From: Chitinophagaceae bacterium
GTDB lineage: Bacteria; Bacteroidota; Bacteroidia; Chitinophagales; Chitinophagaceae
Direction of reading: 5' to 3'
Length of the DNA stretch: 64,000 bases
Assembly (NCBI GenBank): GCA_013140985.1
Contig: JABFRU010000032.1
Span: forward strand, 35,188 to 99,187
In this document: positions 47,625-55,680 of the stretch, one piece after another
How the letters are laid out: every line of letters starts with the position of its first letter
Position numbering within the stretch: the first letter of the stretch is position 1
Translations under genes and position numbers: made by a program
The notes under the pieces: generated by a model
What the model was told of the DNA's origin: nothing
The model's input: only the letters and a program-made list of their open reading frames with translations
Database searches by the model: none

Positions 47625-47903
47625 CTATTGATATCCTAACATATCACCATTGCCATCCATAATCACATTCATTATGTATTCGTCGTCTTCATAATGACGA
47701 TTATGTCTATTTGAATATCTTAAAAAATCTGCCCAATCAGTATCTGCCATTTCTTTCTCCCTTTCTTTTTCTTCTTCCTCTCTAACCATTCTTTCCCAAT
47801 AGTATTCCCCATTTGGTTCAATTGGAGGAGGAACTAATTTATGTTTTTCATGAAATTTGTTCCAAGCTTCTGATGGCTTATAAAATGAACTATCCATTTT
47901 CAT
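47625..47903 (-). CDS. Small acidic protein, unknown
   Basis: A 92-residue open frame from ATG 47903. It has a Glu/Lys-rich helical stretch (WERMVREEEEKEREKEMADT), then WADFLRYSNRHNRHYEDDEY. No signal peptide and no recognised family. It is flanked on both sides by GC-rich palindromes and sits between deoC and ALDH on the same strand. The amino-acid composition looks coding, yet it may be a relic or passenger of the repeat region. Confidence 0.5.
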   Translation of the reverse strand: MKMDSSFYKPSEAWNKFHEKHKLVPPPIEPNGEYYWERMVREEEEKEREKEMADTDWADFLRYSNRHNRHYEDDEYIMNVIMDGNGDMLGYQ

Positions 47904-47925
47904 CTCTTTTATTATAAAAATGTTG

Positions 47926-48049
47926 AACCCCTACGGCGTTCGGGTAACATTCTCTCTTTTTTATCTACCAACATTTTACCCCTACGGGGTAATAGATCTT
48001 TTTAATTTTCGGGTTCTAAAGCCCCTCCTTCGGAGGGGTTTGGGGAGGC
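47926..48049. repeat. Second cluster of GC-rich palindromes
   Basis: ACCCCTACGGCGTTCGGGT near 47937-47945 is a degenerate copy. TACCCCTACGGGGTA at 47977-47991 is perfect. CCCCTCC/GGAGGGG with a TTC loop lies at 48022-48038, followed by TTTGGGGAGGCC, just beyond the deoC stop. The last hairpin could serve as a transcript end for deoC. Confidence 0.7.
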
Positions 48050-48970
48050 CTAATCCACACTAAAATAATTCGCCGCCTGGTAGCTTCCTGTTTTCTCTTT
48101 CACCATTTGCATTAATACATCATTGGCCAAACTGCTGGCGCCGAAACGGAACCATTCATTACTCAGCCAATCTTCTCCCAACACTTCTTTTACCATAACC
48201 AAATAATGCAAAGCCAGTTTTGATTTGGAGATACCACCAGCCGGTTTCATCCCGATCATCTTTCCTGTCTTATAATAAAAATCTCTTATCGCTTCCAGCA
48301 TCACCAATGTTACAGGCATTGTTGCCGCCGGTTGAATTTTTCCTGTTGATGTTTTAATGAAATCAGCGCCGGCATGCATGGCAATATCACTGGCCCGTCT
48401 TACTTTATCAAATGTGCCCAATTCACCTGTTTCCAATATCACTTTCAATCTTGCATCACCACATGCTTCTTTAATAGCTGCTATCTCATCAAAAACAAAA
48501 TTGTATTCACCCGCATGGAATTTTCCCCGGCTGATCACCATGTCAATTTCATCAGCGCCTTCACTCACAGCAAATTTTGTATCCCGGATCTTTACATCTT
48601 TCGGCGCCTGTCCGCTGGGAAATGCAGTGGATACCGATGCTACTTTTATTCCCGAATCACCCAATGCTTTTTTGGCTACTTTCACCATCGAAGGATATAC
48701 ACAAACTGCTGCTACGGTTGGAACACCCGGCAATGCATCATGCGGATGCATGGCTTTATAGCAAAGCTGTTTTACTTTACCATCGGTATCCTTTCCTTCA
48801 AGGGTAGTCAGGTCGATCATATTCAGCACCAGCTTCAGACCATTCATCTTCGATTCTTTCTTAATGCTTCTTTTGGTAAAACGGGATGCTCTTTCTTCTA
48901 CACCTACCTGGTCGATCCTTGGAGAAAGGGAAAAGTCGGGGAGAGTAACTATTGATTTTAGCCCGGGCAT
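48050..48970 (-). CDS. deoC: Deoxyribose-phosphate aldolase
   Basis: A 306-residue class I aldolase cleaving 2-deoxyribose 5-phosphate to glyceraldehyde 3-phosphate and acetaldehyde. The Schiff-base lysine is in DFIKTSTGK. Other conserved parts are AAVCVYPSMV, GADEIDMVISRG, VILETGEL and GMKPAGGISK. The N-terminus is about 45 residues longer than compact bacterial forms, as in some eukaryote-like DeoCs. The neighbouring ALDH could remove the acetaldehyde. Confidence 0.94.
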   Translation of the reverse strand: MPGLKSIVTLPDFSLSPRIDQVGVEERASRFTKRSIKKESKMNGLKLVLNMIDLTTLEGKDTDGKVKQLCYKAMHPHDALPGVPTVAAVCVYPSMVKVAKKALGDSGIKVASVSTAFPSGQAPKDVKIRDTKFAVSEGADEIDMVISRGKFHAGEYNFVFDEIAAIKEACGDARLKVILETGELGTFDKVRRASDIAMHAGADFIKTSTGKIQPAATMPVTLVMLEAIRDFYYKTGKMIGMKPAGGISKSKLALHYLVMVKEVLGEDWLSNEWFRFGASSLANDVLMQMVKEKTGSYQAANYFSVD

Positions 48971-49076
48971 AAAGGTTTAAAATTTAAAAGTTTAAGGGTT
49001 TAAAGTTTAAGGGTTTCTATAGGTCAGTGTTCTCAACTTTTAAACCATTAAACCTTTAAACTCTTGAACTCCTTTT
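48965..49076. repeat. Inverted GTTTAA-word array upstream of deoC
   Basis: The left arm (48973-49020) has six words such as GTTTAAGG spaced 7-8 bp. The right arm (49038-49076) has words such as TTAAACC and TTAAACTC in inverse orientation. The array starts at the deoC ATG and extends away from it. Confidence 0.65.
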
Positions 49077-49128
49077 AGTGGATTTCAAAGATAACCAAAG
49101 TTCCGTAGTGTGCTTAGGTCTGAAATGT

Positions 49129-49196
49129 TTCCCACCAAGCCACAAAGGAAATCTTTGGATTTAAAGATTTTGTGTACTTCGTGGCCTTTGTGGGAA
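49129..49196. repeat. Inverted 9-bp-period array (CCACAAAGG words)
   Basis: The left arm has CCACCAAG and CCACAAAGG (49132-49148). The right arm, read on the other strand, has CCACAAAGG, CCACGAAGT and ACACAAAAT (49168-49194). Together with the array at 48965 it fills the 328-bp region between deoC and the amidohydrolase gene. Confidence 0.6.
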
Positions 49197-49298
49197 AGAA
49201 TTATCCCTTCTTTTTCGTCTTAGGAAGGCCTTTTATCATATTCTTAGTCATTGTAAACCGGATTGTTTTAAATTCGGCTTGTATAAAACCACACTAAC

Positions 49299-52200
49299 AT
49301 GCGAAAAAACCGACTCTGGCTACCGGCAATTCTATCTTTATTTTTTTCATTTCAATTAATTGCCCAGCCTACCTTCCCCGAGAATGGGGTAGCCGATCCG
49401 CGTCACGGCCATTATGCTTTCACGAATGCAACAATTGTAAAAGATGCGGCTAACACAATCGCCAATGCAACGATGATCATCAAAGATGGCAGGATCATAT
49501 CGGTGGGTGCAGGACTTGCTGTTCCTGCAGGAGCTGTTGAAATAGATTGTAAAGGCAAATACATCTATCCTTCTTTTATTGATATCTATACTGATTATGG
49601 TACACCGCAACGTCAGCAAACCGGCGGTGGCGGCGGATTTAATTTTGCGCAGCAACCACAATTGGAAACTGCCATAAAAGGACCTTATGGTTGGAACCAG
49701 GCGATTAAATCCGATGTGGATGTCTATAAAGTTTTTGGTGTGAATGATGTAGTAGCCAAACCTCTCCGTGAAGCTGGTTTTGGTACAGTATTAACCCATG
49801 TGAAAGATGGTGTAGCAAGAGGAACCGGCGCCGTTGTTACACTGGCCAATGAGAAAGAAAATCTTGTTATTCTTAAGGAAAAAGCATCGGCACATTATTC
49901 TTTTAATAAGGGGACATCAGGACAAGCTTATCCAGGTTCAATGATGGGATATATTGCTTTGCTGCGCCAAACCTATTTAGATGCTGCATGGTATAAGAAC
50001 AAACCATATATGGAAGGTTTTAATGTAAGCCTGCAATCATGGAATGATAACCAGGGCCTGCCGCAAATATTTGAAGCTAATGATAAATGGAATGATCTGC
50101 GGGCAGATAAAATAGGAGATGAGTTCGGTGTTCAGTATATCATTAAAGCAGGACAAAATGAATACCAGCGTATCAAAGAAATAAAAGCAACCAATGCTAC
50201 TTATATTCTTCCATTGAATTATCCGCAAGCAATGGATGTGGAAGATCCGGCCGATGCAAGATTTGTTTCGGTAGAAGATATGAAGCATTGGGAAATGGCG
50301 CCGTCCAATGCTGCGGCTTTTGAAAAGAATGGAGTTCCGTTCTGTATCACCACTTCTGACCTCAGGGCTGTCAATACATTCTGGTCAAGCCTTCGCAAAG
50401 CCATGGAATATGGGTTAAGTGAATCCAAAGCCATGGAAGCGTTGACAAAAACTCCCGCGATGATATTGGGTATCTATGATAAAGTGGGAAGTCTTGAAGC
50501 CGGCAAGATGGCCAATTTCTTAATTACAAATGGCCCCATCTTCAGTGAGAAAACAAATATCCTGTATAATTATGTGCAGGGAATTAAATACGGAGTAAAG
50601 TCTGAGGATAATATTGCCGGCACTTATAATCTTACTGTCAATACAGTTGCCGGCGCTGAAAAATACACATTGGAGGTAAAGAGCAGCAGTTCACTTTCCA
50701 TGTATGCAAAGGATACTATGAACAACAGGTTCAGTTTTGATGGCAAACAAATAAAACTGAGCTATGCTCCCATGCAAAGAAGACAAAGACCTGCTCCCGG
50801 CGATACTACACAAAGAAGACCCGGCGGGGGTTTTCCGGGCATGGGTGGCGCACAAACACAAACATTGCCTGCAACAGCAACAAGACTCAGTGGTATGAGC
50901 AATGGCACCGAATGGAATGGTACCGGTGTTGATTCATCAGGAAATGCTCTTACATGGACAGCTGTATTTATAAAAGCGGCTGAAGTAAAAACAGATACTG
51001 TAAAGAAAAAAGATATACCTGCAATGGGCAAGGTCACTTATCCTTTCCTTCCATTTGGATGGGATGAAGAGCATCAGCCAAAACAGGAAACGATCTTGAT
51101 CAAGAATGCGACCGTTTGGACCAATGAAAAAGAAGGAGTGCTTCAAAATACAGATGTAGTGTTGAAGAATGGAAAGATCACTGCTATCGGTAAGAACTTG
51201 AATGAAGCCGGTGCAAGAACAATTGACGGAACGGGCAAACATGTTACTGCAGGCATCATTGATGAACATTCTCATATTGCTGCAGCTTCTATCAATGAAG
51301 GAGCACAATCGGTGACATCAGAAGTAAGGATCGGTGATAATATCAATCCTGATGATATAAATATCTATCGCCAGTTAAGTGGTGGTGTTACTTCATCCCA
51401 TATACTGCATGGATCTGCTAATGTGATCGGAGGACAAACACAACTGTTGAAACTTCGTTGGGGTGCCAATGCCGAAGACATGAAGTTTAAGGGATGGCCC
51501 GGGCAGATAAAATTTGCATTGGGAGAAAATGTGAAGCGTTCCAACTTTAATATCCAGGGCGGTAATAACCGTTATCCCGATACAAGAATGGGAGTGGAGC
51601 AGGTATTGGTAGATGCGTTTACAAGAGCCAGGGATTATAAAAAGCAATGGTCAGATTATAATGCTGAAAAGGATAAATTGACAAAAGAGAAAAAACCATT
51701 GACAGGTTTAATTCCTCCCCGCCGTGACCTGGAGCTGGAAGCACTGGTTGAGATACTGGAGAATAAAAGATTCATCACTTGTCACTCCTATGTACAAAGT
51801 GAGATCACAGGTTTGATCGAAGTGGCGGAGCAAATGGGTTTTAAAGTAAATACATTCACCCACATTTTGGAAGGATATAAAGTAGCTGACAGGATGCTCA
51901 AACATGGTTCCAATGCCTCAACTTTCTCTGATTGGTGGGCTTATAAAGTAGAAGTGGAAGATGCGATCCCGTATAATGCAGCCATCATGCACAAAGTTGG
52001 TTTGAATGTGGCGATCAATTCGGATGATGCAGAAATGGCAAGACGCCTGAACCAGGAAGCTGCAAAGACAATTAAGTACGGCGGATTGACACAAGAGGAA
52101 GCATTGAAATTGGTAACATTGAATCCTGCTAAAATGCTGAAAGTGGATGACAAAGTAGGAAGTATAAAAGTGGGTAAAGATGCTGATGTGGTGGTTTGGT

Positions 52201-52466
52201 CAGACAATCCATTGAGTATTTATGCAAAATCATTGTACACCATTGTAGATGGCACTGTTTATTTTGACAGGCAAAAAGATGAGCAGCTGCAAAAAGAAGT
52301 GGATGCAGAAAGAGCAAGGCTGGTGAAAAAATTAAATGGAGAAAAAAGAAGTGGTGCACCAACGATCCCTGCAATACCTTCTTATCAAATAATGCATAGC
52401 TGTAGCGACCATGGACATAGCCATGGATTGCTGGTAATTGATTCAGATAATCTTGATAACAATTAA
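49299..52466 (+). CDS. Secreted protein with two amidohydrolase-like modules
   Basis: A 1055-residue exported protein (signal peptide residues 1-22). Module 1 (about 30-440) is amidohydrolase-like, but its HxH metal motif is replaced by Tyr97-x-Asp99 (SFIDIYTDYG). Module 2 (about 600-1020) keeps His657-x-His659 in GIIDEHSHIA and a late NSDDAEMARR. A Pro/Gly/Arg-rich linker lies between them near residues 490-520 (RRQRPAPGD, PGGGFPGMGG). The C-terminus is His-rich (CSDHGHSHG). The substrate is unknown; imidazolonepropionase-type families include peptidases. A second amidohydrolase gene starts 11 nt downstream. Confidence 0.9.
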   Translation: MRKNRLWLPAILSLFFSFQLIAQPTFPENGVADPRHGHYAFTNATIVKDAANTIANATMIIKDGRIISVGAGLAVPAGAVEIDCKGKYIYPSFIDIYTDYGTPQRQQTGGGGGFNFAQQPQLETAIKGPYGWNQAIKSDVDVYKVFGVNDVVAKPLREAGFGTVLTHVKDGVARGTGAVVTLANEKENLVILKEKASAHYSFNKGTSGQAYPGSMMGYIALLRQTYLDAAWYKNKPYMEGFNVSLQSWNDNQGLPQIFEANDKWNDLRADKIGDEFGVQYIIKAGQNEYQRIKEIKATNATYILPLNYPQAMDVEDPADARFVSVEDMKHWEMAPSNAAAFEKNGVPFCITTSDLRAVNTFWSSLRKAMEYGLSESKAMEALTKTPAMILGIYDKVGSLEAGKMANFLITNGPIFSEKTNILYNYVQGIKYGVKSEDNIAGTYNLTVNTVAGAEKYTLEVKSSSSLSMYAKDTMNNRFSFDGKQIKLSYAPMQRRQRPAPGDTTQRRPGGGFPGMGGAQTQTLPATATRLSGMSNGTEWNGTGVDSSGNALTWTAVFIKAAEVKTDTVKKKDIPAMGKVTYPFLPFGWDEEHQPKQETILIKNATVWTNEKEGVLQNTDVVLKNGKITAIGKNLNEAGARTIDGTGKHVTAGIIDEHSHIAAASINEGAQSVTSEVRIGDNINPDDINIYRQLSGGVTSSHILHGSANVIGGQTQLLKLRWGANAEDMKFKGWPGQIKFALGENVKRSNFNIQGGNNRYPDTRMGVEQVLVDAFTRARDYKKQWSDYNAEKDKLTKEKKPLTGLIPPRRDLELEALVEILENKRFITCHSYVQSEITGLIEVAEQMGFKVNTFTHILEGYKVADRMLKHGSNASTFSDWWAYKVEVEDAIPYNAAIMHKVGLNVAINSDDAEMARRLNQEAAKTIKYGGLTQEEALKLVTLNPAKMLKVDDKVGSIKVGKDADVVVWSDNPLSIYAKSLYTIVDGTVYFDRQKDEQLQKEVDAERARLVKKLNGEKRSGAPTIPAIPSYQIMHSCSDHGHSHGLLVIDSDNLDNN

Positions 52467-52477
52467 AATCTGGTATA

Positions 52478-53821
52478 ATGAAAAAAATATTTTTAGCACT
52501 CACATTCAGCGGATCGGTTTTGTTTGCGGCAGCGCAGGCAAATGTTTTACCTGCTGAAAAACAAAAGACACCTATCGTTATTACCAATGCCACTATTCAC
52601 AAAGGCAATGGTGAAGTGGTAGAGAATGCATCTATTGTAATTGTAGATGGCAAGATCAAAGAGATTGGTACCAATGTTTCTGTTCCTGCCGGTTCGGAAA
52701 TGGTAGATGCAAAAGGTAAACATGTTTACCCGGGTATTATTCTCCCTGCAAGTTCTCTTGGTCTGACAGAAATAAGTGCTGTAAGAGCAACGAATGATGT
52801 GAGGGAGATCGGTGACATGAATCCTAATGTCCGTTCTATTGTTGCGTACAATACAGATTCAAAAGTGATCAATACACTTCGTTCAAATGGGATCGTTGCG
52901 GCTAATATCGTTCCGCAGGGAAGTTTTTTGGCCGGTTCTTCTTCAGTTGTGCAATTAGATGCATGGACATGGACCGATGCTGCATTAAAAACAGATGCCG
53001 GTATGCATTTATATATGCCCAGTATGCTGGCCCGTCCGGGTGGTGGTCGGTTTGGCGGTGGCGGCGGACCCGGTGGCCCGAATGCAACTCCACAAACAGA
53101 TCCTGTAAAAGAAGCGATCGAGAAATTAGAAACACTAAAAGCATTTTTCCGTGAGGCAAAAGCATATAATGCTACTTCTACCCATGACGAGACCAACCTG
53201 AAGTATGAAGCCACTAAAAATCTCTTCAATAAGACACAGAAATTATATGTGCACGGCAATACAGTAAAACAAATGCTGGCTGCGCTGGATTTCGTAAAAG
53301 AGTTTGGCTTTGATGTGGTGATCGTTGGTGGCAGTGAAAGCTGGCAGATACCCGATCTTTTAAAACAGCATAATGTTTCAGTGATATTACAACAGATGCA
53401 TAGCTTGCCGACAACCACTGATGACGATGTTGATCAGCCTTACAAAGCCGCCGCTGCTTTACAAAAAGCAGGAGTAACATTTGCTATCTCTGATGATGAT
53501 CCACAAACCCGTGGCCGCAATATTGCCTTCAATGCCGGTACTGCTGTCGCTTATGGTCTTTCAAAAGAAGAAGCCCTGGCTGCCATTACATTGAATGTAG
53601 CCAAGATCATGGGAGTGGCTGATAAAACAGGAAGCCTCGAAGTAGGTAAAGATGCCAATATCATTATCAGCACTGGTGACATTCTCGATATGGCTACCAA
53701 TGATGTGACGGATGCATTTATCCAGGGAAGAAAAATAAACCTGGACGACAAGCAAAAACAACTGAACAGCCGCTACGAAGAAAAATACCAGATAAAAGAA
53801 AAAGGAAAGAAAGGATTTTAG
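52478..53821 (+). CDS. Secreted amidohydrolase-like protein, degenerate metal site
   Basis: A 447-residue exported protein with a signal peptide (residues 1-20, ending FAAAQ). The composite-domain start VITNATIHKGNGEVVENASI and late TGSLEVGKDANIII are typical of imidazolonepropionase-like amidohydrolases. The metal motif is lost: the PGxIDxHxH position reads PGIILPASS, with Ala91 and Ser93 where the histidines belong. A Gly-rich insertion lies at about residues 187-200. Translated 11 nt after the larger amidohydrolase, so the two may form a complex. A terminator follows. Confidence 0.88.
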   Translation: MKKIFLALTFSGSVLFAAAQANVLPAEKQKTPIVITNATIHKGNGEVVENASIVIVDGKIKEIGTNVSVPAGSEMVDAKGKHVYPGIILPASSLGLTEISAVRATNDVREIGDMNPNVRSIVAYNTDSKVINTLRSNGIVAANIVPQGSFLAGSSSVVQLDAWTWTDAALKTDAGMHLYMPSMLARPGGGRFGGGGGPGGPNATPQTDPVKEAIEKLETLKAFFREAKAYNATSTHDETNLKYEATKNLFNKTQKLYVHGNTVKQMLAALDFVKEFGFDVVIVGGSESWQIPDLLKQHNVSVILQQMHSLPTTTDDDVDQPYKAAAALQKAGVTFAISDDDPQTRGRNIAFNAGTAVAYGLSKEEALAAITLNVAKIMGVADKTGSLEVGKDANIIISTGDILDMATNDVTDAFIQGRKINLDDKQKQLNSRYEEKYQIKEKGKKGF

Positions 53822-53852
53822 AAAATAAAGAATAAGAAGTGAATAATAAGGG

Positions 53853-53886
53853 ATCAGGAAGTCAAACTACTTCCTGATTTTTTTTT
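53853..53886 (+). terminator. Rho-independent terminator after the amidohydrolase pair
   Basis: ATCAGGAAGT (53853-53862) and ACTTCCTGAT (53869-53878) form a perfect 10-bp stem around a 6-nt loop, followed by eight Ts. The upstream sequence (53823-53850) also reads as 7-bp words such as GAATAAG and TAATAAG. Confidence 0.9.
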
Positions 53887-53901
53887 ATTCTTTTTTCCTG
53901 G

Positions 53902-54756
53902 CTACTTATTTCCATGGTGATGACCGTTATCATCAATATCGATCTGCTCACCACAATTAGGACAGCGATGAGTTTTTCTTACTCTTTCCGCCCTGAATTC
54001 ATCAATAAAACCGGCAGTAATGATACCTGCCGGCAAAGCAAAGAAGGCAATGCCTGTCAGCATGATCACACTGGCCAGGCCTTTTCCAAGATTGGTAATG
54101 GGATACATATCGCCATAGCCGGTAGTGGTTAGCGTTACTACCGACCACCAGATGGTGCGGGGAATGCTGGTGAAGAGGCTATGATCAAGACCGGGAGCAG
54201 GATGACGATGTTCGGCAAAATAAATGATACAGGAAGAAATGATTATAAGAAAGCCAGCCAGTATAAAAGCTACGATCAGCTCCTTATATCTTTTTCTGAA
54301 AACATTGGCGATCATTTGTGCCGGCTTGGTATAGGCTGTCAAACGGAAAAGCCGGAGAACCCGTAGCAGGCGAAGCATCCGCAGATCAACATCTACTAAT
54401 GGCAAGAACAAGTGAATATAAAAAGGAAGGATAGCAACCAGGTCGATCAACCCACCCCATGATACCATGTACTTAAGCCTTCCCCAAACTGAATGTTTAT
54501 ATTTCTCTTCATGGTTACTGCTCCATACCCGCAGCACATATTCAACAGTAAAAATGATAACTGAAATTACATCGAAGGAATAAAAAATATCCCCGTATTG
54601 GAGGTAAAGGGATCGTACTGTTTCCAGCATCACCACTATCACATTCAGGATGATCAGGCTGATGATGAAGACATTGATGATCTTATCCCAGTGTTTATCG
54701 CCTACGATCTCCGGGTGCAGCAGGCCATGAACTCTTTGTTTGGTCTTGCGGTACAT
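53902..54756 (-). CDS. Voltage-gated potassium channel-type ion transporter
   Basis: A 284-residue membrane protein with six hydrophobic segments. The S4 voltage sensor has Arg at every third position (LRMLRLLRVLRLFRLTAY, about residues 125-142). The pore has the selectivity filter TTGYGD near residues 211-216, preceded by TIWWSVVTL. The C-terminus carries an unusual CPNCGEQ zinc-ribbon-like half and a DNGHHHGNK tail. Expected to be an inner-membrane K+ channel. It converges on the amidohydrolase pair. Confidence 0.92.
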   Translation of the reverse strand: MYRKTKQRVHGLLHPEIVGDKHWDKIINVFIISLIILNVIVVMLETVRSLYLQYGDIFYSFDVISVIIFTVEYVLRVWSSNHEEKYKHSVWGRLKYMVSWGGLIDLVAILPFYIHLFLPLVDVDLRMLRLLRVLRLFRLTAYTKPAQMIANVFRKRYKELIVAFILAGFLIIISSCIIYFAEHRHPAPGLDHSLFTSIPRTIWWSVVTLTTTGYGDMYPITNLGKGLASVIMLTGIAFFALPAGIITAGFIDEFRAERVRKTHRCPNCGEQIDIDDNGHHHGNK

Positions 54757-54800
54757 GCAACAGTTAGTTTGACTGTTCTAAGGTAAAGAATGTTACGGGC

Positions 54801-54832
54801 AAAAAAGAACCCCGATGCTTAGAATCGGGGTT
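54801..54832 (-). terminator. Terminator of the Thr-rich lipoprotein gene
   Basis: AACCCCGAT (54808-54816) and ATCGGGGTT (54824-54832) form a 9-bp stem. On the minus strand it is followed by six Ts (54801-54806). It lies 25 nt after the stop codon at 54858. Confidence 0.85.
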
Positions 54833-54857
54833 TAGCTAAATAAGTTATTTCATTTAC

Positions 54858-55271
54858 TTACTGGGGCATCATTGCTTTTGCAGCATCAGCCCATTTCTGT
54901 GACAATGCGGTCATGTAATCAGAGAATTTTTTTGCATCGTCGGGGTTGGCTGCTAATTTTTGTCCAATTGACATAGACTTGCCTGCCCACTCCTGGTATT
55001 TACCTGCAAGCTCTGCCACTTTCGTCATATCTTTTCCCTTGTAAGCATCAAGATAGCTGTTTACAAATGCAGTATAGTCATTTACATAAGCCTGCACTTC
55101 TGCATCAGCAAAGGTTGGAACGCCTTCAGGAGTTGAAGTAGTAGTTGTTGTTGTGGTGGTCGTAGTGGTAGTGGTAGCGGTAGTATCGCCCTCTTTTTTG
55201 TCGCCTTTTTTCTTGTTGTTGCAGGCAACCATTACACCGGCAACGGCCAGTACTAATAATACTTTTTTCAT
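54858..55271 (-). CDS. Small lipoprotein with poly-threonine tract
   Basis: A 137-residue lipoprotein from ATG 55271: MKKVLLVLAVAGVMVAC with a good lipobox. A Lys/Asp-rich stretch and then a run of 13 threonines (about residues 34-46) follow. The C-terminal half is helical (DYTAFVNSYLDAYKGKDMTK, ALSQKWADAAKAMMP). The Thr run is encoded by an ACT/ACC microsatellite and could vary in length. The upstream in-frame ATG at 55307 is rejected because the signal peptide begins with MKK. Function unknown; probably periplasm-facing. Confidence 0.82.
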   Translation of the reverse strand: MKKVLLVLAVAGVMVACNNKKKGDKKEGDTTATTTTTTTTTTTTTSTPEGVPTFADAEVQAYVNDYTAFVNSYLDAYKGKDMTKVAELAGKYQEWAGKSMSIGQKLAANPDDAKKFSDYMTALSQKWADAAKAMMPQ

Positions 55272-55591
55272 GTTTTTTGGTTTTGGAGTTTTAAAGTTGA
55301 GAGGCAAACGTAGCGATATTTTCTTATATAGGGACTACCAGTTAGTGGTAGTTTACCCACAGGGTTAAGGTACTGGCAGGGAACAGGTTGACAGATCAGT
55401 ATGAGGTTGATAGACCTGGGCCTGCTGCTAAGCACCGTTAAAAACCCCTCCCCAAAAAGCTATAATCCCTTTTTTTGTTTTGTTTGGATTGCTCAACTTC
55501 GGAGAAGAATACCATTAACCTTAAACCTTATTCTATTATTTCAATTCTTTTTCGTTTTTAAGCCTTAACAGACACATGGATTTGGTTGTTA

Positions 55592-55622
55592 ACAAAAAGC
55601 CCCCGCTTATAGCGGGGGCTTT
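55592..55622 (-). terminator. Strong hairpin downstream of secA
   Basis: AAAGCCCCCGCT (55596-55607) and AGCGGGGGCTTT (55611-55622) form a perfect 12-bp stem around TAT. The minus-strand side continues TTGTT, fitting the end of the secA transcript. The rest of the 409-bp gap from 55272 holds a short A/T-rich word stretch near 55510-55555 and no gene. Confidence 0.88.
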
Positions 55623-55635
55623 GATATTTTTTTAT

Positions 55636-55679
55636 CCTGAGCCTGTGACGAAGGATGATGCCCTTCGTCAGGCTCAGGG
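55636..55679. repeat. CTGAGCCTG-type inverted repeat at the secA stop
   Basis: CCTGAGCCTGTGACGAAGG (55636-55654) and the near-inverse CCCTTCGTCAGGCTCAGG (55661-55678) form a long imperfect stem. It ends directly at the secA stop codon (55681). The motif resembles a dispersed repeat familiar from many environmental bacteria. It is separate from the terminator at 55592. Confidence 0.75.
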
Positions 55680-55680
55680 C

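Noticed and set aside
47511..48049. CRISPR array
   Set aside because: The palindromes are short, unequal and irregularly spaced, with no spacer-repeat pattern and no cas genes.
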